Below, piece by piece: positions 7,029 through 15,100 of a DNA stretch of 18,940 nucleotides. Numbering within the stretch: position 1 is the stretch's first letter; the number at the start of each line of letters is the position of its first letter. A program made the translations under genes and the position numbers. The stretch lies in the NCBI GenBank assembly GCA_964544765.1, contig CAZJDM010000087.1, positions 1-18,940 on the forward strand. Direction: 5' to 3'. This DNA comes from CAZJDM01 sp964544765 (GTDB taxonomy: Bacteria > Bdellovibrionota_B > Oligoflexia > CAYFLR01). Under the pieces are notes generated by a model. That model did no database searches, was not told the DNA's origin, and saw only the letters and a program-made list of their open reading frames with translations.

Positions 7029-7493
7029 ATGAGAAGTATTTTAAAATGTTTAATCTTAATTAATCTTTGTGGTTGTGTTTCTCTTTATCATGTTCAAATA
7101 GGTGAAATTGATCAAACTCCCGGATATCGATTAAGACCTTTTGATATTAAAGTAAGTGAAGTGGGATTTAGTCAACAGGAAGCGGCTGAAATAGCTTCTG
7201 CTATGGCGACTAATGTCAAAACCAGTGAGACTATAAAAACCATATCAGATATAATTGCCCTTTTTCAAATAGGACCCAGAACTGGTAGACCAGTATACAA
7301 CGATACTTATGCTAAAAAATTGATATTTAAAATCCATAAAGAGTGTCCTTCTGGTAGAATTACTGGACTTATGGCTATTCGAGAGAATCGAAATTATCCA
7401 GTGGTTAGTGGGGAGATAGTTAAAATAACAGGTTATTGTATGATCAAACGGAAAAATAGAAAAGTGAACAGAAAAAAGAAAAATAAGGTTTAA
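7029..7493 (+). CDS. Lipoprotein, first of three paralogues
   Basis: The frame can be read from a TTG at 6984. The ATG at 7029 has AAAGG 7 bases upstream and gives a normal lipoprotein signal, MRSILKCLILINLCGC, with C16 as the lipidated residue (lipobox LCGC). The mature protein has a FSQQEAAEIASAM helix. Its C-terminal module includes NDTYAKKL, then ECPSGRITGL, ending in KITGYC and a very basic tail (KRKNRKVNRKKKNK). The CP-x-G-x-I-x-G and GYC motifs recur in the next two genes. The two conserved cysteines may form a disulfide. It probably shares the transcript from sigma-54 promoter 1. No named family is recognised. Confidence 0.75.
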   Translation: MRSILKCLILINLCGCVSLYHVQIGEIDQTPGYRLRPFDIKVSEVGFSQQEAAEIASAMATNVKTSETIKTISDIIALFQIGPRTGRPVYNDTYAKKLIFKIHKECPSGRITGLMAIRENRNYPVVSGEIVKITGYCMIKRKNRKVNRKKKNKV

Positions 7494-7571
7494 ATTGGGT
7501 GGTCACTACTGCCTAAAATAGTAGTCAAAAGCTTTTCAGATAAAGTTAAATAACTTGGGAGGTAAATAGAA

Positions 7572-7922
7572 ATGTTCCGTGGTTGTATTTATAGGTGTAA
7601 AAAATTTAAGTTTTTGGCATTATTTTTATTTTTGTGTTTATTTTTGTGTTTGAGTGTGAGCTGTACTCATTTGCAGTCAGTATCCTTAACTCAAATTCCC
7701 ACCGTTCGTAAAAATGTAATATCTGCTGAGGCTTCTAGGATTATAATACTAGGATTGATTTTTGATACTGATTTTGTTGAGGAAGTGGTTGAATCTTTGA
7801 GGGATAAATGCCCGAACGGTAAGGTAAAAGGGATTTTGACCAAACATGAAGATATTGATTACTTTCTATCTCTATTATATAAAAAACGAATAATAGCTAA
7901 GGGGTACTGTACTAAGATGTGA
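7572..7922 (+). CDS. Lipoprotein, second of three paralogues
   Basis: A 116-aa protein. GGGAGG lies 9 bases before the ATG. The signal peptide is long, with a basic n-region and a Leu/Phe core encoded by T-rich repeats, ending in LSVSC, so C31 is the likely lipidated residue. The mature part (about 85 residues) has LGLIFDTDFV, then LRDKCPNGKVKGI, and ends KGYCTKM. This is the same order of motifs as in the genes on either side, most similar to the following one (LG-x2-Y/F-DT-x2-V and KCP-x3-x-GI-x-T). The function is unknown. Outer-membrane localisation is likely, since no Asp follows the Cys (+2 is Thr). Confidence 0.8.
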   Translation: MFRGCIYRCKKFKFLALFLFLCLFLCLSVSCTHLQSVSLTQIPTVRKNVISAEASRIIILGLIFDTDFVEEVVESLRDKCPNGKVKGILTKHEDIDYFLSLLYKKRIIAKGYCTKM

Positions 7923-7993
7923 GCTTTGTGTAAAAACGGCCAACAATTCTTAGTAAAAATAGTAAAAAGGTGTGGTTTTAAGGAGATATTTTG

Positions 7994-8320
7994 ATGAATT
8001 ATTTTTTTCCTTTTCTATTTTTTACATTTTTTTTATTAACATTCTCTGCCTGTACTTATAGTATTCATCAAGTACATGTTAGTGATTTTCAGTTATATAC
8101 ACCTTTTGAAGAAGGTAGAATAATAAAAGCAAGTTCGGAGCAATTTGTAGTTTTGGGTTTTGCTTATGATACTAATTATGTGGATAGAGCTTATAGGAAA
8201 CTATTGGCGAAATGTCCTAAAAACTCTATAACTGGTATTACTACACAATATTCCTCCAGTCACGGTTTCTTTTCCTGGAACAATAAAATCCTGATGCAGG
8301 GCTTATGCCACGATGATTAA
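7994..8320 (+). CDS. Lipoprotein, third of three paralogues
   Basis: The start is the ATG at 7994, with AAGGAG 8 bases upstream; an in-frame TTG at 7991 directly precedes it. The 108-aa product has a Phe-rich signal peptide ending in FSAC (lipobox). The mature module reads LGFAYDTNYV, LLAKCPKNSITGITT, a Ser-rich turn, then KILMQGLC. It aligns without large gaps with the preceding paralogue and keeps both cysteines. It is the last plus-strand gene before the convergent Ig/PEBP gene. No clear intrinsic terminator is visible in the 106-base gap. Function unknown. Confidence 0.8.
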   Translation: MNYFFPFLFFTFFLLTFSACTYSIHQVHVSDFQLYTPFEEGRIIKASSEQFVVLGFAYDTNYVDRAYRKLLAKCPKNSITGITTQYSSSHGFFSWNNKILMQGLCHDD

Positions 8321-8426
8321 TATATATTATAGCCTAAATAGAACTATTGCCATGTAAAGAATACCGAAATCGTATAATAGGAAGGTCAACTCGTCATTCG
8401 CTTCATTAACATATTCACATATATTC

Positions 8427-11069
8427 TTATGGACACGGACTGAGTGTAATAGTTGTCTCGGCTTTTTCGAAAGATATACCAGTTAATTGGCTCTCTAAAT
8501 CACTTCTAGAACTTATGGTCCAGCTGCTGCCCAAACCGCTTTTTAATGCGTAAAGAGTAAAGCGATATCTGTGGTTAGGTGTGGGTGGACTGGGACCTCC
8601 CCATCCGTACTGAGGCTCAGAACTAGCTTGTGACCAAAAATCATTAATACCTTGACGAGATCCACTCGGTGTAGATGGGTTTTGTTGGTTGGCAATATTT
8701 TCTGCCAAGGATGATGTCGATGATGAGAATTGAATAACCCAATGGAGCCATGGTCCCCCGTCAAGATCGTCCATAATTAGAATAAATTCCTGAGTGTCAG
8801 CAGGTACTCCACTCCAGCTTACAGCGGGGGATCTATTGGATCCAGAAGAACAGTTGAAGCTGTGAGCATAGGTTGGATTGGTTTGTCCACTGCCATTATC
8901 AAGATTTGAATCAACCGATACAGTGAAAGGTTCCGCGGATCCAACAGTTATTTCATTTGAACAGGCGGATGAAGTGTCATCTGATGATGCTTCCAGACGA
9001 ATGGTTTCCGCGGTGTTATGTTTTACACCAGAGAAGCTGGCTTCTCCATTATCAGTGGTTACAGGGTTGGTGTCAGCACTTAGACCTGCCGTAGTTGAGG
9101 AACAATCTGATGCTGTGGAAGCGGCTAAGGCTACATTTACCTGGGAATTTGTCGCCAAATTATCAAAGGCGTCCAACGCTCTTACCACGGGTTGGGTAGA
9201 CAAAACAGTATCAACTGTACTACTGGAACTAGGTTGAGTACTAAATACCAATTGGCTGGCAACTGCCGGACCTATAGCAATGGAGCTTGAACAAGCGCTG
9301 GTCAGATTGGAAGCGGAAGCTTCTAAATATATAGTTTCAGCATTAGTGTAATTAACCCCACTGAAAGTAGCGATACCGGAACTGGCAGCAAGAGGATTGG
9401 TAGAAGCGTTAATAGAAGTACTAGTGCTTGAAGAGCAATCACTATCAGTGTAGGCGGTCAAAGTAATATTGTTGGTGGCACTGGAAGCAAGATTATCAAA
9501 GGTGTCAGCAATTCTAACAACCGGTTGAGTGGAGAAGTTAGAACCAGCGGTAGCGGAAGAAGAAGGTTGAGTACTAAATACCAGTTTGTTAGCAGCAGCT
9601 GAATTGATAGTAATGGAGCCTGAACAAGCGCTAGTTAGATCGGAAGCTGAGGCTCTTAAATATATAGTTTCAGCATTGGTGTAATTAACCCCACTGAATG
9701 TAGCGCTGCCAGAGCTGGCAGCGAGAGGATTGGTTGAAACGTTAATAGAGGTACTCGTACTTGAGGAGCAACTACTATCAGTGAAAGACGCTAAAGTTAT
9801 ATTATTGGTAGCGTTTGAAATAAGGTTACCAAAAGTGTCGGCGATTTGAACAGCGGGTTGAGTAGAGAAGTTAGAACCAGCAGTAGCGGAAGAAGAAGGT
9901 TGAGTACTAAATACTAATTTATTAGCCGTAGCTGAACTGATAGCAATGGAGCTTGAACAAGCGCTGGTTAGATCGGAAGCTGAGGCTCTTAAATAAATAG
10001 TTTCAGCATTAGGATAGTTAACCCCACTGAAAGTAGCAATGCCGGAGCTAGCAGCTAGAGGGTTGGTAGAAACGTTAATAGAAGTGCTGGTACTTGAGGA
10101 GCAATTACTGTCGGTAAAGGCAGATAAAGTTATATTATTGGTAGCACTTGAAACAGGGTTGTCAAAGGTATCCATAATTTGAACAACGGGTTGAGTAGAG
10201 AAATTGGAACCAGCGGTAGCGGAAGAAGAAGGTTGAGTACTAAATATTAATTTACTGGCAGCGGCTGGATTGATCTGTATTGGACCTGAGCAGGTACTGG
10301 TCAAACCTTCCGCGCTCACCTTTAGGTAAATAGATATGGCTCTTTCATAATATAAACTGGAAAAGTTTAATTCTCCATTTTGTGAATCCCCTGAATTGTT
10401 AGACAATGTTCCGGGAGCCTTATTTCCATCAGAACACTGATCATTGGTGTGAGCGGTAATAGTTATTGAAGAGGAACCTTCGGTCACAGTCTGGTCATTG
10501 TCATTTTTTACCAAAACCTTAGGAGAAATAGAGAAATTACTGCCAGCTATTTCATTGCCAGATAAAGGTTCGGAGTATATTAATTTGGAAGCTGAACTAC
10601 CGTCAGTATTTTGGATGTTAATCGCTTTAGAACAAGAAGAAGTGATATTGGGACTTAAAGCCTTGAGGTATATTATTTCAGCTGTATTATATTTTAAATC
10701 GTTGAATGTCGCTACTCCTTCAACGGCGGTAATTGTGTTTTGATTAATTTCCATTTGTTCATCAGCTTGTTCGGTGCATTTATTATCTAAATAAACCTCT
10801 AAAGTGATATCTATGCCCTTTTGAGAGACAACTTGATCGGAAGTATCATAAATTGTCACTTCGGGTGCGGAGCGGATTACTTCATTTATCACCCCGGTAG
10901 GTCCTGGCTGGGTTAAAAAAATTAAGTGGTATTTTATGGTAGATTCTATAACCGATTCTTGAGATTTTGTTTTAACCACTCTAGTGGGTGTATCCTCAGC
11001 ACACTTTGACAGATAAGTAAATGATAGAACTACCAAAAGGATAATACCAAATATAGTTCTACTAAACAT
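8427..11069 (-). CDS. Secreted Ig-like-repeat protein with C-terminal PEBP (YbhB/YbcL) domain
   Basis: An 880-aa protein with an N-terminal signal (IFGIILLVVLSFTYL). GGAG lies 5 bases before the ATG. Residues 48-710 form six repeats of about 105-111 residues. Each starts near L-I/V-F/Y-STQP or similar, has a TFDN-like turn and ETIYL, and carries two spaced cysteines. They look like bacterial Ig-like beta-sandwich domains. Repeats 3-5 (271-603) are almost identical. Residues 715-880 match phosphatidylethanolamine-binding-protein-like proteins: NRSPAVSWSGVP, IMDDLDG, HW (H776) and the GGPSPPTPNHRYRFTLYAL ligand loop. The usual DPDAP is changed to DDLDG. C740 and C879 may pair. An adhesin-like stalk presenting a ligand-binding domain is the natural reading. 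The ligand is unknown. Confidence 0.88.
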   Translation of the reverse strand: MFSRTIFGIILLVVLSFTYLSKCAEDTPTRVVKTKSQESVIESTIKYHLIFLTQPGPTGVINEVIRSAPEVTIYDTSDQVVSQKGIDITLEVYLDNKCTEQADEQMEINQNTITAVEGVATFNDLKYNTAEIIYLKALSPNITSSCSKAINIQNTDGSSASKLIYSEPLSGNEIAGSNFSISPKVLVKNDNDQTVTEGSSSITITAHTNDQCSDGNKAPGTLSNNSGDSQNGELNFSSLYYERAISIYLKVSAEGLTSTCSGPIQINPAAASKLIFSTQPSSSATAGSNFSTQPVVQIMDTFDNPVSSATNNITLSAFTDSNCSSSTSTSINVSTNPLAASSGIATFSGVNYPNAETIYLRASASDLTSACSSSIAISSATANKLVFSTQPSSSATAGSNFSTQPAVQIADTFGNLISNATNNITLASFTDSSCSSSTSTSINVSTNPLAASSGSATFSGVNYTNAETIYLRASASDLTSACSGSITINSAAANKLVFSTQPSSSATAGSNFSTQPVVRIADTFDNLASSATNNITLTAYTDSDCSSSTSTSINASTNPLAASSGIATFSGVNYTNAETIYLEASASNLTSACSSSIAIGPAVASQLVFSTQPSSSSTVDTVLSTQPVVRALDAFDNLATNSQVNVALAASTASDCSSTTAGLSADTNPVTTDNGEASFSGVKHNTAETIRLEASSDDTSSACSNEITVGSAEPFTVSVDSNLDNGSGQTNPTYAHSFNCSSGSNRSPAVSWSGVPADTQEFILIMDDLDGGPWLHWVIQFSSSTSSLAENIANQQNPSTPSGSRQGINDFWSQASSEPQYGWGGPSPPTPNHRYRFTLYALKSGLGSSWTISSRSDLESQLTGISFEKAETTITLSPCP
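8430..8927 (-). other. PEBP/YbhB-like domain within the Ig-repeat protein
   Basis: This part encodes residues 715-880. Family landmarks in order are C-x5-N-x-SP-x2-SWSGVP, DD-x-D, W-x-HWV, G-x-ND and GGP-x-PP-x3-HRY-x-F-x-LYAL. The domain is normally a stand-alone protein of 150-190 aa. Here it is the C-terminal end of an Ig-repeat chain. Confidence 0.85.
9261..10259 (-). repeat. Three near-identical 333-bp tandem repeats
   Basis: Units run from 10259, 9926 and 9593, each 111 codons. They differ at scattered codons only, for example DTFDNPVSS, DTFGNLISN and DTFDNLASS. A more diverged fourth unit begins at 9260. The strong DNA identity suggests recent duplication or ongoing gene conversion. 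The region may be copy-variable between strains and hard to assemble. Confidence 0.9.
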
Positions 11070-11218
11070 GTTAACTCCGACGCCATATATTTTTTATATA
11101 TAACTATTTAATCGGAATATTGGCACTGAACTTGATATTCACAGATAACTCATTATTTATAATAGAATAATAGTAATATTTAATTGTACCTAGTTATAAT
11201 CTTGTGTGTTACTAGAAC

Positions 11219-11250
11219 ATTGAGGATTAAAATGAAAAGTAATCCTCAAT
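11219..11250. repeat. Perfect 11-bp hairpin
   Basis: ATTGAGGATTA (11219-11229) and TAATCCTCAAT (11240-11250) are exact reverse complements around a 10-base A-rich loop. On the plus strand it is followed by TTTAAATT, a weak terminator-like tail. It could end a short transcript or serve as an operator for the gene starting at 11069. Confidence 0.5.
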
Positions 11251-11406
11251 TTAAATTCAAAACTAAAACACGATTATTTGCCTCATCTATGGCGAAAATA
11301 AAGCCTTTGTAAAAAGAAATTTCACCAGGCTGATTAAAAGTACCACATCAGCAGCTTGACCGTTGGTGGTGGGTATGCTGTTCCAGATTAGAATTCGATA
11401 GTGCCA
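11249..11406 (-). pseudogene. Remnant of an NHL-repeat protein gene
   Basis: Conceptual translation of the minus strand from 11406 gives WHYRILIWNSI followed by PTTNGQAADVVL. After a frameshift or deletion, another frame gives GTFNQPGEISF, then AIDEANNRVLVLN, to a stop at 11246-11248. Blocks of the type NNRVLIWNSIPTTNGQAAD-VVLGQ and FN-x-P-x-G-I-x(n)-D-x2-NNRVL are typical of NHL beta-propeller proteins secreted by several environmental bacteria. The frame change, the missing middle and the lack of a start mark it as decayed. The original gene was presumably on the same strand as the Ig/PEBP gene. Confidence 0.6.
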
Positions 11407-11459
11407 ATAAAAAATATTAGGGAACGTGAATAAAAAATGAATAGTACGTCCTTTTTATT

Positions 11460-11477
11460 TGCAACACAATTGTTGCA
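11460..11477. promoter_or_regulatory. Palindromic enhancer (UAS) for sigma-54 promoter 2
   Basis: TGCAACA-CAAT-TGTTGCA is a perfect 7-bp inverted repeat. Its core GCAACA-N4-TGTTGC (11461-11476) is the same as at 6332-6347. It is centred about 133 bases upstream of the -12 GC of sigma-54 promoter 2, a typical enhancer distance. The NtrC-type activator encoded at 4454-6208 is the obvious candidate binder (inference). Confidence 0.65.
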
Positions 11478-11586
11478 TCACTTTTGTTGAATGCCACACT
11501 TTTGCCTTAATGGCAGTATCTTATTAATTATCCCAACTTAATTGTTTAATATAATTAATTTAATAAGTTAGATCTAAATCACGCTA

Positions 11587-11603
11587 TTGGTCCCTATATT
11601 GCA
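11587..11603 (+). promoter_or_regulatory. Sigma-54 promoter 2 (PilZ-like/TPR operon)
   Basis: TTGGTCCCTATATTGCA has GG (11589-11590) and GC (11601-11602) exactly 10 bases apart and perfect TTGG and TTGCA ends. The -24 box deviates from CAC to TCC. Predicted transcription start is near 11614, 56 bases before the ATG at 11670. The matching palindrome upstream adds weight. Confidence 0.7.
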
Positions 11604-11669
11604 ATTTAGTAATTTATGAAGGGCTAATTCAATCTAGTTCTATATTAGGAATCAAATGTAGGAGCTACT

Positions 11670-12146
11670 ATGAATTTAAATAATAATTACATACCATCAA
11701 TAATAGACCATAAACCATTACGAATTGATCGTAGTGATTTTTGGTGGACAGGATTAAATTTCCAATCAGAGGTTATAATACATGATGGAGAGAAAATCGA
11801 ATTTTGCAGTTCTGTTAAGGTACACCTCAAATGGATCATAGTATTTGTTCCTTGCGCCGGTTTTTTACCAGATACAAAAGTAAATCTTACCATACGCTCA
11901 AGTAGTCTGAATAAAGCAATGAATTTAACGGGTGAAATTGTCCAAGTTGAACATGGCGCTTCCTGTAGTGCGTATATCATTCATTTTGATGCCATCAATT
12001 ATGACATTGTTGAATTAGTAAGAAATTTAGATGACAACGATTTTATTGCCGAGTGTCAAAGCATGTACTCTGATTTAAAAGCATTTTTGGATGTTGAACC
12101 TGATTTGGATGTTGAATCAGATCTAAATGCTGAATCAGAAGGGTAG
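11670..12146 (+). CDS. PilZ-like small protein with acidic repeat tail
   Basis: A 158-aa soluble protein with GGAG 5 bases before the ATG. Residues about 40-120 show a PilZ-like beta-barrel pattern: VHLKWIIVFVP, then LPDTKVNLTI, MNLTGEIVQVE and YIIHFDAI. A helix follows (VELVRNL). The canonical c-di-GMP motifs RxxxR and (D/N)xSxxG are not evident, so c-di-GMP binding is uncertain and the family call is tentative. The C-terminus is an acidic repeat (DVEPDL, DVESDL, NAESE) encoded by an 18-bp tandem repeat. It is the first gene after sigma-54 promoter 2 and lies 45 bases upstream of the large TPR gene. A regulatory or adaptor role for the envelope machine is a reasonable inference. Confidence 0.7.
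   Translation: MNLNNNYIPSIIDHKPLRIDRSDFWWTGLNFQSEVIIHDGEKIEFCSSVKVHLKWIIVFVPCAGFLPDTKVNLTIRSSSLNKAMNLTGEIVQVEHGASCSAYIIHFDAINYDIVELVRNLDDNDFIAECQSMYSDLKAFLDVEPDLDVESDLNAESEG
12090..12140 (+). repeat. 18-bp tandem repeat, 2.8 copies
   Basis: Units begin at 12090, 12108 and 12126, encoding DVEPDL, DVESDL and NAESE. They form the acidic tail of the PilZ-like protein. The period keeps the reading frame. Confidence 0.8.
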
Positions 12147-12191
12147 GTAAATCGTAAATCGTAAAAATCGCAAAAAAAGGGGAGATCTGCT

Positions 12192-15100
12192 GTGAACTTG
12201 AATTTTAAAAAATCAATCTACCTAGCAATAGTGATCACAATTGTTTTCTTTAGCTTTATAATTAAAGCTAAAACTATAACCAATGATTCTCAAAATGAAA
12301 GCTATAGCCCTAACTTCAGTTATCAAAGGGTATACGGTCCATCGGATATTGGTGACGATGAGCGAAAAGCAGCTAAACTGATGGATCGTGGTATCAAGCA
12401 GATCCAATATTTATTGAGTAAACGACCCAACAAAGAAACTAAATTTCAATTAAATTTGCGTCTTGCTACTATGTATCTTGAAAAATCCACATATCTCAAA
12501 ACCGTTGAGCTAGCAAAGACAACAAAGACTATAAAGACTACTAGAAAAGAGAGTTTGAGTTACCTGTACAAAGCAATAAAATTGTACAGAAATTTAGTTC
12601 AAAACTATTCAAATCATCCTGAAGCGGATCGAGTGTTATTCTCTCTTTCATTTGCTCTGGTAATTGTTGGTTCTGATTCTTCTCCTAATTATCTGCTACG
12701 TCTAATAAAACGGTTTCCTCGTTCCAATTACATCCCAGATGCCCACTTAGCTTTAGGAGAATATTATTTTGATAAAAATGTCATCAACAAAGCAATTACT
12801 CATTATCGTAAAGTTCTGGCCTACAAAGAACATCGGGTATACACCTTTGCTTTATATAAACTGGCCTGGTGCTATTATAACAAACGTACCAAAAGCGAAA
12901 AAGAATCCATCAAAAATATTAAAAAGGCACTGGCCGCGTTAAACTTGGTTGTTAGGCAGAAAAATTCCATTCTAAAAAAGGAAGCCATGGACGACATGCT
13001 GATCATTTATGCTGACGTAAATTGGTACAAACAAGCTTGGCAATATTTTATGAAAGTAGCTACCAAAGAGCGTTTTTGGCAAATGATGGAAAAGATGGCC
13101 CTAATCTACGAAAAACAAGGCAATCATTTAGATTCGCGAGAAATCTTTCATAGCTTGCTGAAAATATTTCCTCTTCATCCTCAGAACCCCGGAATTGTAG
13201 TTAGGTTCTTATCTCATTTTAAGCAAAAGAAAGAACATGTCAAACTTATGGCCCTAATGAAATATCTGATGAGCAAATTTAATGACCAATCTGATTGGTA
13301 CCATGCTAATAAATCAGATACTAAAATCATAACTCACTACAAAGGCATATTGAAAAAGCATTTAAGCTGGTGCGGTACTTATTTTCATAATTTGAGTCAA
13401 AAGAATAAACTGGCGATCAAAGATAAGAAATTTTACTTAAAGAGCGCATTGACTTGTTACAATGGTCATTTAGACGAATTTCCTAAATCAAAAGAGTTTT
13501 ATACTTTTAGTTTTAATTCCGCTCAAATTTATGAATCAATAGGACATCATATCAAAGCTGGGGATAAATTTTTTGAGGTTGCTCAAAATTGCAGTAATAA
13601 GAAACTTAAAGAAAAGGCCAACATTAGCGCTATTCAAGCTTATTTGGTGCGGGCCAATAAAATTAAGCACCCTAAGCGCGAGATTAAAAAAGCCCCAGAG
13701 CATGTTCCTCTCATATTGGAGAAGTTAATTAAGGTTAGCCTTGCTTATAATCGTACTTTTTCTAAAAGAAAGAAAAATGTCCTAGAATACACTGCCAGAG
13801 TAGCTCAGATATACTATGAATATTCTCAATTTGATTCAGCTTTCTTATATTTGAACCAAATTATCAAAAATTTCCCCAAGTCTAAGCAAGCCAGTACTTC
13901 GGTTCGTATGATTTTAAAGGTATCAGTATTTAATAAAGACTGGGTTAAAACCAATACTTTGGCCAAGAAATTTTATAATCAAAAAGAACTAAGACATCCA
14001 AAGTTAAAGCGCGATCTATTATCTATTATGAAAACCTCACATTTCAAATGGGCCGAAGAGTTAGAGTCAAAAAAATCATTTATTGACGCGGGAAATAAAT
14101 TTAAACAGTATCAAAAAGAATTTCCTAAAGATAAATATGCCTCAAAAGCCCTTTATAAAGCCGCTTTAAACTATCAATCAGCACTTGAAATGGATAAGTA
14201 TACTAAAACATTAATTCAACATAATCGTTTATTTCCAAGATCTTCCTTAAATGTTGAAGCGTTGATTAGGTTAGCTACCTATTATGAAGATATAACCGAT
14301 TTCAGGCAAGCCGCTAGATATTACTTTGTTTTTGCTAAAAAACATCCCAGACATAAAGAAGGCCCTCAGTCAGTATTGAATGCCGCTATTATATATCGAG
14401 GGTTAGAAGATAATCAAAATGTATATGCTTGTTATAATTATTTTTACCAACGTTACAAATCCAAGGTGGACACTTCAATATTATTTTCGTTTGCCGAGGC
14501 GGCGCTAGCATTAGGTAAAACCGATCATGCCATCTCTATATATAGAGAGCTAATAAAGACCACCAAAGATAAAGACATTAAGTGGTTATCGGAGATTAAA
14601 TTACATCAGATATACAATAAAACTCAAAAGAAGATGGCTAGGAAAATTTACCGGGAAACATTCAAAGATTATCAATCTCATCTTTCTAAAAGTCAATCTA
14701 CCCACAAAGTTTTCGCGTCCACCGCACGTGCTATTGCTGAAAAAGAATTCAATAACCTGCAATCACTAAAAAAAGATTTTTGGTCCATTCAATTAAAATA
14801 CCCCTCAACCTTAGGTAAAGACCTCGAAGCTAAACAACAAAAATATGTCACCTTAAAAAATCGTTTATTGAAAATAACACACCTTGGAGACCCCTATTAT
14901 TGGGTGTTAAGCCTGTATCACTTAGGACTATTGAACCAGCATATGTCCAAAGAATTGTTTGACGCCGTTACACCTCCTAATCTTAGTCAAGATGAAGCCT
15001 TACAGTTTAAATCAGAGCTGGAAAAATTTGCTTTTCCCCTAGAAGAGGAGGCCGAAAAGTTTTTTAAACATGCTTGGGAGAATGTTTTAAAGCTGGGAGT

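Larger units (their letters stand above)
11070..11669. other. 600-bp divergent intergenic region
   Basis: From left to right it holds a near-sigma-54 motif (11120-11135, -12 GC replaced by GA), a lone TATAAT (11195-11200), an 11-bp hairpin (11219-11250), an NHL-repeat remnant on the minus strand (11249-11406), a palindromic enhancer (11460-11477) and sigma-54 promoter 2 (11587-11603). No convincing promoter for the minus-strand Ig/PEBP gene was found. No intact gene is visible. Confidence 0.7.

Noticed and set aside
7495..7526. GG-rich motif and ACTACT/AGTAGT inverted repeat before the second paralogue
   Set aside because: The sigma-54 spacing is off by one base, and the stem is only 6 bp with a 9-base loop and no T-run, so neither a promoter nor a terminator is supported.
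8878..9237. Plus-strand 119-codon open frame opposite the Ig/PEBP gene
   Set aside because: It is antisense to repeat-rich coding sequence. Long opposite-strand frames are expected there, and nothing supports expression.
11363..11378. A GG-N10-GC sequence (TTGGTGGTGGGTATGC) resembling a sigma-54 promoter
   Set aside because: It has no CAC in the -24 box and ATGC instead of TTGC. It lies inside the NHL remnant with no gene suitably placed downstream, and the enhancer palindrome is on the wrong side.
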